Source of the DNA: Entonaema liquescens
Taxonomy: Eukaryota > Ascomycota > Sordariomycetes > Xylariales > Xylariaceae
Reading direction: 5' to 3'
Length of the DNA: 64,000 bases
NCBI GenBank assembly: GCA_902805475.1
Contig: CADCSX010000005.1
Location: 2,305,501-2,369,500, forward strand
Shown here: positions 9,941 to 21,460 of the stretch, piece by piece
Numbering within the stretch: position 1 is the first letter of the stretch
Layout: every line of letters begins with the position of its first letter
Notes under the pieces: model-generated
Seen by the model: only the letters and a program-made list of their open reading frames with translations
Databases searched by the model: none
What the model was told of the DNA's origin: nothing
Program-made: the position numbers and the translations under genes

Positions 9941-12841
9941 ATGCCGTCCTTCTCACGTATTGCGACTGCTGTTCTAGCAGCCGCTACCAGTAAGTCTACC
10001 TAACGTCTTCTACCTAATCGACGTGTAAGAACGCATACTAAATACGTGCAGCTTTCGGGACTTCCTTCGCTCAAGCACCGGTCAAATACACCGATCCCGA
10101 CACTGGAATCGAGTTTGGCACATGGGAACAAGGTGACCAGACATTTGGTCTTGCACTACCTGAGGATGCCTTGACTAAAGACGCCGATGAGTATATCGGT
10201 ATACTAGTATGTAGATATATTTAGCTACCTTGGCGGTACTATACTAAACGCCCTTTTAGAAATGCACTACGGGTTGGTGTGGTATCTCCCACGGAGAGTC
10301 AGGACAGATGACCCAGGCCTTGCTGCTCATTGCTTGGCCGTATAAAGACCAAGTCCTTACATCTTTCCGATTCGCAACCGGGTACAACCTTCCCGGAGTC
10401 TACACCGGAAACGCAACCTTGACCCAGATCTCATCGAAGGTGACCGAGACTGGCTTCGAGGTCATTTACCGATGCCAGAACTGCTTCTCTTGGGACCAGG
10501 AGGGCTCTAGCGGTCACGTTGAAACCAGTGGTGGACTACTTGTCGTAGGACGAGCCTCGGCAAAGACTGTTCCTACTAACCCTGAATGCCCTGCCGACAT
10601 CAAATTCGTGCAACATGAAGCCTTCGGGCAGTTCGGCGCTCCCCTTGAGGGTCTTGCAAGTGCTAAGTACCCTGAGTGGGCTGCGTTGGCAACCAAAGAC
10701 GTTCCTGGCGAATGCGCTCCCACTGATCCCGGTAACCCACCACCAGCAGGCCGTGTCTGTGCTAAGGAGATGGCTGGTCAATCCTTTGACTACATTGTGG
10801 TCGGTGCTGGAGCCGGTGGTATCCCCATTGCCGATAAATTAAGTGAGAAGGGTCACAGCGTCTTGTTAATTGAGAAGGGACCGCCGTCCACAGGAATTTG
10901 GGGTGGAAGCTTGAAGCCACTCTGGCTCGAAAAGACGGATCTTACAAGATTCGACGTTCCAGGTCTTTGCAACCAGATCTGGGTCGACTCGGATGGTGTC
11001 GCTTGCTTAGATACCGACCAAATGGCTGGATGTGTCCTTGGTGGAGGTACGGCTGTCAACGCCGGCTTATGGTGGAGGGTAAGTTACCTTGGGCTTAGGT
11101 TTAAGGACTAGACACTGATACTCTTCAGGCGAACCCGAAGGATTGGGACGAGAACTTCCCGCTGGATGGCATAACTCGGATCTTAAGAGCGCCACAGACC
11201 GAACATTCAAGCGTATTCCCGGGACTACCAGACCCTCTCAGGATGGTGAATTATACATGCACCAGGGAGTTGACGTCATCTCCAGTGGATTGGAGAAGGC
11301 AGGATGGAAGAATATACCTGTGCCCAACGATGCCCCGACTGAGAAGAACCACACTTTCGGTGCTACAACATATATGTTCTCTAACGGCGAGAGAGGTGGT
11401 CCCCTAGCTACTTACTTGACCACCGCAGCCAAGCGCGATAACTTCGCACTCTGGATGAACACTCCGGTTAGGAGGGCTCTCAGGACAGGCGGTCACATTA
11501 CTGGAGTCGAGCTAGACTGCACGGTAGAAGGGGTGGGTACGGTACCGTAAACGTTACCGCCAACACCGGCCGTGTTATCGTCTCAGCTGGAACGTTCGGC
11601 TCAGCCAAGCTCCTTCTTAGGAGTAAGTGACAATTACGCAATATCTATTCACGCTTGGAACAATATACTAATCTTGTTAGGTGGTATTGGTCCGGCTGAC
11701 CAGCTTGAGGTCGTTGCTTCTTCGACCTCCGATGGCAAATCGTTCATTGCCAAAGATGACTGGATTAACCTACCAGTTGGTTATAACCTAATGGACCACG
11801 TCAATGTAAGTGGAACTCAGGGGTGAATCAATGAGTCTTTCTAATCCGGCTACAACTAGACCGATACCTACTTCACCCACCCTGATGTCGTATTCTACGA
11901 CTTCTACGAGGCATGGGACACCCCAATTCCCGCTGACAAGCAGAAGTATCTCGGTAAGTACTGGCTACATACGAAGTAGTTGAGGATATTTATTTACATT
12001 TTATAGCCAACCGTACCGGCATTTTGGCGCAAGCTGCTCCCAACATTGGTCCTGTGGTATGTGCACCAAATCGTGTTGGCGTCTTGAAACATCTCTAATC
12101 AAGCTTCTAGTTCTGGGACGAAATTGAAGGTGCGGATGGCGTAGTCCGTCAACTTCAATGGACAGCTCGTGTTGAAGGTTCCGAGCTGACGAATACTACC
12201 AGTATGTCCCCACACAACGAAGGTCTGAAAGAAAGTATAACTGATATCATACAACTAGACACAATGATTATGAGTCAATATCTCGGCAGAGGTCAGACCT
12301 CCCGTGGCCGCATGACTATAAATGCCGGCCTGAGCACGGTTGTCTCGACCCCTCCTTACCTTCGAGACCCGAACGACAAGGCAGCTGTTATCAAGGGCAT
12401 TGAGAATCTGCGAAACGCTCTGAGCACCGTAAAGGACCTCGAGTTCCGACTCCCAGCCACAAACCAAACGACCGAGTCCTATGTTGACGCCATTGAGGTG
12501 ACGTCTGCCAAGCGTCGCTCAAACCACTGGATGGGTCAGTATTACCCAGCTGACTTTCGTACTAATCTTGCTAACACTTAATAGGCACCGCTAAACTTGG
12601 AACGGACGATGGTCGCAAGGAGGACGGCACGGCTGTTGTTGATCTTGACACTAAGGTCTATGGCACTGACAACCTCTTCGTCGTTGACGGATCTATCTTC
12701 CCCGGCATGGTCACTGGAAACCCTTCCGCTATGATCGTAACTGCGGCAGAATTCGCCGCCGAGAAAATCCTAGCTCTGTCGCCCAAGGCTCCTACGAAAA
12801 CACCACAAAATACCGGAGGACAGATTATTACCCTGCCATAG
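9941..12841 (+). CDS. cdh: Cellobiose dehydrogenase (AA8 cytochrome + AA3_1 flavin domain), with two frame breaks
   Basis: Secreted flavocytochrome that oxidises cellobiose and passes electrons through heme b to acceptors including AA9 enzymes. Ten exons: 9941-9989, 10052-10206, 10260-11078, 11129-11622, 11681-11805, 11860-11953, 12007-12056, 12111-12201, 12259-12534 and 12585-12841, about 803 aa if both breaks are bridged. A signal peptide of about 23 residues ends ..TSFA. The AA8 domain has the heme ligands Met85 (GQM) and His187 (VQHE). The FAD-binding VGAGAGG motif lies near residue 247. The GMC catalytic pair is the His in NHWMG and the Asn in TGNPS. The C-terminus has no CBM1, the class IIB form. 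Exon 4 breaks frame twice, near 11158-11161 and at 11530-11537. Each is explained by one absent base, and all other junctions are in phase. Assembly error or recent mutation are both possible. Confidence 0.93.
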
Positions 12842-13035
12842 GCTTGAGCGATCTTAGGATTAACGGCTACATACGCTAGGACAAAATTCTTGTACATATA
12901 TTTCTACTCCATGGATTGTCTCTAAGACAATCCTAAAATTATATATACATATACGTGCGAATCTCTCATAACGAGTCTATACCCTCGACATGTGCAAGGT
13001 GAATTGCTATTCAAACTATGATGCAAGTAATTGAA

Positions 13036-15644
13036 TTATGAAAATAGACTTTCGAGGAATTTCGCCTCGAATCCTTGGAAGGTCCATTCATTCACGCCAG
13101 CCGTAGGGTCGGGCAATGGGTACGGAAGCGGTGCGTCTGTTGGCTCGAGTTGCAGGAAAGAGAAATCAGCATCTTCGAGCTCGCTCAAGAAACTCGAAGG
13201 CTCCAAACTAGGGTCTACCGGGGTGTCATCATTTGCAAATACATTTCCAGGTACAGTAGAATTTTCTGTATATCTCGTGTCGCTGTAGCTGACTGGCGCT
13301 GGCGCCGGTGCTGGTGCGGTGCTTGGGTCGTCCGGCTGAAGCTGGGGCCGGTCCTGCCGCAGACGCCTGCTCACGGGGTTGATGTTGATGGTTCCCAGAT
13401 ACGGAATCTCTAGGCGCACCGGGGCATCGAGGTTACTCGAGCTCCCCGCCACCAAGTCGACGTCTGTCAGGGGCAGCAGGCGGGTGATGATATCGGAGGT
13501 CTCGCGCGACAGCTTGTCGTCGTCGCGATCCGCGATCTCCTGCATGACGTCGCGGATGGCGACGGTCAGCTTGCGGTCGGCGTTGCGCTGGCGGCTCGTC
13601 TCCGGGTCGCGCGAGCGAAGCTTCGGGTCCAGGTACCCGAGCATCAGCGTCATGGCCGCGGTGAGCGCCGCGTAGTCGGTGTGCCGGCAGGCGCCCGCTG
13701 CGTCGGTCAGGTGCCGGAAGACGCGGTAGGCGCCGATGACCTTGCGCGAGGCGTGCAGACAGGTCGTTTTGCTGTAGTCCCAGCGGCGTTCCTTGGGGTC
13801 GCGGATGCTGGGGTGGGAATGTAGGTTAGTAATTAATTTGCTTCCTTTAGTAAGGGCTTAGGAGCTCAGGTATGTCCCGAGGGCCATAGTGGGTGTCCCT
13901 TAGTCGGGAACATCAACTCCGAAAGTAGAATGGCAAAAGGGGAGGGAAAAAAAAAAAAAGTAATGAATTATTGGTGTACTTACAAATATGGTAGGTGAAG
14001 TAGGATGAGCAGATGGTAGTGGTTCATCTGCATCATGACGTGCGTGTGAGCGTCAAGCAGCTCTCTCGCAGGTGCAGTGTCTATGTCGGGGGTTCAACCG
14101 GCTGCCACCATTCTGGGCTCACTAATGAAAAGAGGATTAGCTATTATCCTTTTAGGGGAAACAAGGACTGTAATAATAGTTCATAGTACATACTAGACTT
14201 GGCAGCGGCCTCAAGGCTGCAGTCGATTAATTGTGTCGTGCCAAAGCTTGCATCAGCGCCAGCCGCCCCTTTTCCATTAGAGCTGGCATTCCGCTTGATT
14301 ATGGCGCCGCTTATTTCACAGTGCAGTTTACCGAGCTTGTGGATCGGAATGTCGTCTTTCATCTGCTCGGGAGTAGCGAAGGAGTCGTCTTCGCTGGCTG
14401 CGGGGAGGCCGAGGAGTAGGGACAAATAGCGATCGTTGAAGTTAATGCGATACCACAACGACCTACCTCGGAGGCAATCTGCCGGGTTTGATCGTGGGTC
14501 GACGGACTTCAGTGGCTTGTCGTCCGGCCATCTATCAGCACCCATGAGCTGAGTGACAGCAAGAGCACGGCGGAGGGTTAACCAGGATTTACGCAAATTG
14601 CCCACGTTGGCACTAAATAGTTAGCATGGTTAATCATATACTTGTTCTTGTTATATGCTAGCATGACTTACTGGTATAACGAAATAAGGGTAAGTGTTTC
14701 GAGGCCTTCACAAGATCCGACGAGGTCATCGTTAGAAGCAACAAGATCTGAAGCTACGTTGACAAATTTACACATCTGAACGCTTATTGGTTCTTTCGAG
14801 ATGAGATTTCTTGGGGTGTTCTTTACAGACAGCCTCTGCATGCACATGGTGAGTTGCAGCAACCGCTTCGCTAGTAAGGCAGGGTGACTTGACGCGGGGG
14901 GGACTTCCGAGACGACAGATGGAGGTTCAACCGGATCTGTGCAGTTATTGAAGTATGCTACGATGAATTCCGCGCTGGGACCCGCCGATAGTATGGCATT
15001 GATATCATGCTGGCACGGGAACGTCGCGTGGAGGGTCTTTGATATCTGGACATATTTGGCAGGGAGGGTGGGCACCGGCTCAACTTGCGTCGATGATGGA
15101 GTCGGCAGAAAAGACGTTTGAACAGAGGTGATAGATCCATGGTCCCCTCGCAGAGCGTTGAATACACCCATGACGGGCGGATGCTCGGCTGTAGACGGAC
15201 GAAGCATATGGGGTGACGAATCTAGCTCGTCTTCGGCCGAAACGGAGGGAGTAAAAGGCTCGCCTGCCTGACCACCAATATAAGAATGAGACTGGACCAC
15301 TGTATGTTCCACGAGCTTTTCTAACAGCACCTCCACCTTACTTAGTCTCTGCGATAGCCCCCGTTCTGAAGCTGGGGCCCTCTCGTCAGAAAACTCCTGG
15401 CTCAAGCAGGCTGTCCCTCGGGCCTCGCAACCACTACAGACGGCAGCTGTAGTTGAAGAGTATTGGCAACGGGTCTTTCTTCTTCTGCCTTGTCGGCGGT
15501 AGTATGTTCAGCATCTGCTTGGTACTTCTGTGCATTGGAGAGAAACTTACATTCCCAACAACTGTGTGTCCCCTTACGAACCTTTCTCCTCTTCGCCCTA
15601 GGATCGCCATCCCCACTGGAGCTTCGCGTCGCAACCTGCGACAT
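13036..15644 (-). CDS. Zn2Cys6 fungal-specific transcription factor, with one frame break
   Basis: Nuclear DNA-binding regulator. Five exons on the minus strand: 15644-15551, 15488-14672, 14612-14194, 14121-13984 and 13807-13036, about 746 aa if the break is bridged. The binuclear zinc cluster, C-X2-C-X6-C-X9-C-X2-C-X6-C, is assembled across intron 1 (CWEC..). It follows a basic KRRKVRKG stretch and precedes a leucine-rich linker (LSKVEVLLEKL) that may dimerise. The middle region has the fungal_trans-like segment GNLRKSWLTLRRAL. The C-terminus is acidic and proline-rich, ending FLESLFS, resembling an activation domain. Exon 4 cannot join exon 5 in phase as written and reaches a stop just after a run of five G (14088-14092, + strand); one more base in the run restores the frame and the splice phase. 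It converges on CDH with 194 bp between stop codons. Its targets are unknown. Confidence 0.88.
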
Positions 15645-18166
15645 CTGTATTTAACTTTATGAATAGACAATAGCCTTAGACTGGTTACGTTTTATAGCCT
15701 ATTTTATTCTTAGTGAAATCGAGTCGTCGTCATAGTACGTTCCACCTATAGGGAGCTCCGCGAGCAACACACTGGTATTATTTTCGAGTAAGAAAATTGG
15801 TTACACACACACACTCCTAGAGCAACTTTCTATAGAATAATTGGTCGTAATCTGGTAGAAAACCATTAGGAAAGTTCTCTGGAATAGATTATTCCTCCAT
15901 TTGCTGGTTGAGAAGAGATCCCTCCTTAACCCTGAACTTCATGCCAAGATAATTCGGCCGAATCGACGGACGAATTTGTCAGCGAGCTAATTGAATGTAT
16001 TATGTGATGCTTGAGTCGAATGTCTCCACTTTTGGCTACTATAGGTAGTTGCTAAGATTCTATTTTAATTTTTTCCTTCTTCTTCAACCATCTTTGTCCG
16101 GGCCTCGACTCCGACTTACCTCTCTCTTCCAGGCCCGAACGTACCTGGTATGGTCCGGCTACACAAGGTCAGGTACTGTATCTACTATACAGGTAATGAA
16201 GTCCAAATGGGCTATCTTCTGAGTATTATACGTCGTCTAGGCTTTCGCATTTATTTGTTAGTATTTCTACTTACACGAGTCATATTTACGGAACGCAGAG
16301 AACCATGCCACGCCAAATTCATCGGACCATAGAAACCCGCACGAAGATAGAAAGTTAACTCCGGAGGGGGGACGTTACTCGTGAATACGGGAAGCTGCAT
16401 TTGTACCTTAGTGATGCAAGTTGTCTCTCGACCGCGAGCGACAAGACCAACTTTTGATCTGTCATCTGCCGGCTAGTTGCTTCCATGGCCAGATCTCTCC
16501 GAAATCAGGCACTTCGATCAACCTATTGCCTGTTGACTGTCTACTGGCCGAAGTCTAACATGTATTTGCGTGAAACCGTAGCGGCCAAGGGATAGTAGCA
16601 CCCGGCTCGACAACCGGCCAAAAGATATCCTGTAGGCTACCGACTTATGGACCACGGAATCTCCGTTGGGGGTAGTTGCAGGACGAGGCACGATTTCAAG
16701 CTCTTAATTCTCTCACTGTATGACTTCTAAGAGACCTGTTTGACAAGTCTACACTCGTAACATAACGCGCCCCCACCGCCCGATCACGTCCCAAGCTGCT
16801 GCACTTAGGCACGTAACATGATACGTGAAAGCATCTAACCGGCCATCTCTACTAGCATGTACAATTTCAAAGCCTTGAAGTCGAGAATGTCGTCCCTAGA
16901 GAGTAGGCCATCCCAACTGACGGGAGCTGGGGGCGTGCTACAAAACGAATTCTAGCCCTCCGGCGATGGGCATCAAATATGCTCTAGCTCGGCGGGATCG
17001 AACATCAGATGACGTGGCTTGGGCGTTGGTTGTCTCCCGGGTTACACAGAGTCATGGAATCGGTTGTTGTTGTCAGACGGACCATCCAATCGCACATGCT
17101 TCGGAGATATTCTCTTGTGTTAGTTACCAGGACAGCCGCATTTGACGGGTGTTTAGGGACCCCTTATTCCGTAGACGAGGCTACCTACTGCAGCGATTTT
17201 CCCACTACGTCGATCTCGTGTGGATTACTTCCCTAGCTTCTGACTATGTAGGGTGGTCTCCCTATTCGTGAACTGACTCCAGCACCTTTCACTAGTGTAA
17301 AGACAAATATTTGTTTAGCTAAAACGTAACTTGGATGTCAAGGTCCGCATGTCATCGTAGGTTAGCCAATTTACAGTAATTCGTGGTAGAGGGCTGAAAC
17401 TGCCAAGAAAACTAGTTATCGATCATAAGCCATAAGCTGATTCCGGTGTTAACTTCTCCCAGTCTACAACATGAGGCTATTCTTATACCTATACGGACTT
17501 CGGGCTTGTCTAGAGCATCTGATAGTTAAACCCTAGATTCTGGTGACGAATTAAAATTGAAACCCGGTAGCGAGGAAGAATTCAAAACGTAGATGCAACA
17601 GCGGCCCATGGCCCGATATGAAACTAATAGCATCTCAATTCGGCTGTTCGCTTCGCAAGCAGCGGGTATTTGCAGCAGTGGAGAAAGTTTGAGATCCGCA
17701 CAAGGGGTTTGGTCAACCGGATCACGAGGTCAGGATCTGGATATAACTTGGCCTCGGCGTAAGTGATAGGTATTGATTATTGATTTACGTGCAAGTAGAT
17801 GATGGGCTTGATTTACATACGAATATACAAAGGACATCAAGAAGTCAACAAATAATAAGATGAAAGCTGTGTTGTTAGTTGTTATTACTGTTATTACTGT
17901 CATTACCTACTGCTATCACCGTAATCCCATATAGCATGGATCTATGATGCACATATTGTGGTCACTTAGATGAGACCCTAGCCTGGACAGCTGAATTTCA
18001 CCATAGACTTGAAACAACGAAAAACCACTCTGCTGTCCGAGTTTATACTTCCCAATACAATACCTATGATGAGATCCTTTAAACTTAAAGGGTCTCCCTT
18101 GATAGTCCAATTACGTGTCTTTTAATAGCAACACTTCCGCCATTTTTTCAATGCTAAAAAGAGCCC

Positions 18167-18198
18167 CCTATGCGCCTATGCGCCTATGCGCCTATGCC
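18167..18198. repeat. 8-bp minisatellite, four copies
   Basis: CCTATGCG is repeated tandemly: three perfect copies and a fourth ending CCTATGCC, followed by a CCTCTA-rich tail. It lies in the gene-free stretch. Confidence 0.85.
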
Positions 18199-19721
18199 CC
18201 TCTATTCCTCTACCCCTCTACACCAATCTTGGCTTGCCATTCGTATCAGATGAACATATTGTTGGCCAACGCCAACTACTACTTAATTTAGTCAGTAGTA
18301 GATAGGAGTAACTTAACTTTACATATACTATACCTACCTACCTAAGTACACTACATTGTCTATATAATTAGTGCCTGACTTATGTGTAAACGCCTTAGCT
18401 TAGGGCAGTTAGCGATGTGGTCCAAGCCCCTTCAGTTAATACGATGAGGAAAAGCTCAGTCCCTTCAATCAAAAGCCGTGCAATAAAAAAAAGGTACCAT
18501 AATTCAAGGCTATCTACCTAGCCACACGAGGCCGCGCCTGTTTCTACTTAGGAACGCTATCCTACTATCAGATTATGCTTTGTTTTCGAATAACTAGTGC
18601 TTAAAATCATACTTAACGTCTCATCCGGCTCGCAACATACAACCCCAAGCATTATGAGCTCCCAACGATGACTCTTTATAATGTTCGGTACATGCCAACG
18701 TTGAGTATATGTATAAAATAAAATAAAATACCTTGTTGTCGGCCAGGTCATGATCCGGTCGCGGGTGGTCTTAGCGGCTCTAGTAACTTTCGGATTCGAA
18801 CACTGAAGAAGTTTCAAGCCTCCCGAGAGAAGTCTCATCTCGTCGATCATATTGCGGCACTGATCTGTAATTTTGTAACAACTGTACCTTTATTCACTTT
18901 ATTTCATTCCCATTCCCAGTCGCCTGTACACATACCTACTTGGTAATCTACATAACGCACATTAGACACGCACAATCTCAGGTGAACCTACCTCTATGGA
19001 CCTTTTGAACCTTTTGCGCACGATATTAGTGCATACACCGGAGGGTGTTCTTGGGCGCTCCCCCAACCTCAATGATTTGATATTATGAGTTTCTTCCAAA
19101 GCTTCAGTCTTGATCATTTTCACTCAATAGTATAACTTGACGAGTTTGCCGCGTCTTGTAGATCCATCTTCAATGTGCTACTGTGTCTTCATTAATTCGA
19201 GCCATCTGATTAACTAATCATCAATACTATTTAATCATAAATAGCCCTGGTCTCTCTCAGCTGTCCATCCACGAGTGTTCCGTGTTCCAGTCTGCTTAGC
19301 CCCCGAAACCTGTTGAAGATCACGAAAAAAAAAGCGATTCTAATTACAACGTTTTGACGCCATGATCTACAACGCGTCGATCTGACACACGAGTACTCCC
19401 CAAAACGCCTTCCACATCGTTCCTTACCCCTAGAGAACTACCCTGGAGAAGGACGATACGGTTAATACCGCCTTGTAAGCCCCACATAAACTCCTGCAGT
19501 TTTCGAAAAGATTCAAACGAGCTCCTTGAATTCTTTTATGAAAATGCGCTTAGGGGAGGATATAACTCCCCATTCTTTGATGCTACTATATGACTAGGGT
19601 ACCTATGTGGAATACGTTCGTCATATGAGCACACATTGCATATGTCGAAATATCCGCGTAAGCCCATGTGTCTAGTAACTCTGTTTTTGAAATAATACCC
19701 TTTCATCCTATAGTAATCGTC

Positions 19722-19766
19722 TGTTAGCCCTGTTAGCCCTGTTAGCCCTGTTAGCCCTATTCGCCC
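19722..19766. repeat. 9-bp minisatellite, four perfect copies plus one degenerate
   Basis: TGTTAGCCC is repeated four times perfectly (19722-19757), then TATTCGCCC. Read on the minus strand it would encode Gly-Leu-Thr repeats, but the frame around it has no gene support. Confidence 0.88.
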
Positions 19767-21460
19767 TGTCAACTGTGTCAAACGTCTTCTTGTCTAGCTC
19801 GCTTGCTCATCAATACATCAATAGCTTCTGATCGGTCTTCGCCTCGGACTCGGGACAAGCTTTGGTTCTAGTCTCTCAACGACTTGAGCCCAAACTCGGA
19901 GACAAGCATCTGCTTCTTTTTCGGATACCCCAAGTTACACCACCTCCCAAGTGGTTATCATATTCACCTACTTCCCTATGTCCCACCTAGCTGTGGCACA
20001 GCCTTGCTCCTCTCCTGCTAGGACGACCATACCAATCGTAGGCATACTACCGGTAGACATCGTCCTATCTTCGCTCTGGCATCTCAAGCCCATTCCCCTG
20101 CGTCCCCCCTCAACAGCACCGGTCCCTGTCACGTTTCTAACACCTCCGGCACGACCACATTTCCTACTCGGTACTCATATTTGACCTTGGAGTTTCTAGA
20201 CTCGCAAAGGAGGTCACTTAGGTACCTCTCTTACTAATTATTGAATACGGAGAATAAAAATACTACGGAGAGTAAATCGGGCCTGCGACTAGTTTGACGT
20301 TTCAGGGAAGCTCCATCTAATACTACGGGGTTTAATACTTCTCTCCTCGCTCTTGGGTTTTATTTTTTTTCGGTCCCCCTCCCCCCCAATAATCCGGCTC
20401 TCCCTAACTAGGAGTATCTTCCGCTTAGTGGCCACGCAAGCGAGGCACACTATCGTTCCTTCATCTTTGAACGCATAGTCACTTCCGTCGTTTCAATCTT
20501 CTACAGGTCGTCACTTCCTGTTAGCGTCGATCTGTATCGATAACTCTATTACTCCTACCAGACCCTTGTCGTACTTTCCCCAGACAACAAAAGCTTGGGA
20601 TCCCCCCCCACATCGTACACAATCTATCTGGACCCAGTTAGATCATCATTTTATTTGTTGTCTCTAACTTCATACAATTTTTGGAAGGAGTTAGGAAATA
20701 GGAATTGGGAATTCAGCCTTAGGGTTTTTGTTGTCTCCTATTCTCGCCCTAGGGAAGGAAAACCACCGTTGTGCTGTTGTGCAGGACCAAGACAGTCAGA
20801 GATAGCCAGACGACTTCCCACCAAGCCCGCATACGAGTTGCTACTCTCCTGGGCCTTTAAGGCCAGGGTATGAGTGAAGACGGGAAGACGGGGGAGCGAA
20901 GACAATAATTGACACTTCAAACAGTCGCTTTCAAAATTATTGCACTTAGACAATTCAACTACACTAGAGGGATCGGTCCTTGTCCTCCCTAAGAGCAAAA
21001 TCTCTAACCTATTAGCTATTAGCTTGCAACTTACGAGGCGCGAGGCTGGCTGCTCCTCGCCCTGTAAATGGTGTATTCTGATTCCTAGGCGCTAAAATCC
21101 CTTATTGGGTATACGATACCACATCTTGTGGGAATGGCGGATAGCGCCAAGTTACAGATTTCAATTACGGGCACTACACATCTCGTACCTATGATTTGGG
21201 CACGAGAATTAATCACCATATACACAGCTTCAACGAAGAGCCGGTCTCGTATTAATTCATATTGCCGGGCGATTACCCAAAGGGGCCAGAAATATTGGTT
21301 GAGGCCATTGTGTCTCTGTGTGTGTTTACTAGTAGTGTCGACAACAAATCCCTTTAAATATTCTCAGCACACTACTATCGACAATTCGATCCCTCCAACT
21401 AAACCCAAAACATCAGCGGAAAATATATTTCTTGAGCTAACATTCCTCGTTATCCACAAC

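Larger units (their letters stand above)
15645..21460. other. 5.8 kb gene-free region
   Basis: No gene, RNA or recognisable transposon could be supported on either strand. Short open frames lack consistent splice sites or family motifs. The region holds two minisatellites (18167-18198 and 19722-19766), poly-purine/pyrimidine runs near 20360-20390, and many TACCTA/TAGGTA words (18326-18346, 20217-20228). A decayed element is possible but I saw no terminal repeats or transposase remnant. Confidence 0.5.

Noticed and set aside
18785..18800. GTTCGAATCC-like tRNA B box on the minus strand
   Set aside because: Flanking bases cannot form a T-stem and no A box or acceptor stem is found at the right distance.
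19722..19766. Telomere-like repeat
   Set aside because: The unit is TGTTAGCCC, nine bases, not the fungal TTAGGG unit, and it is flanked by unique sequence on both sides.
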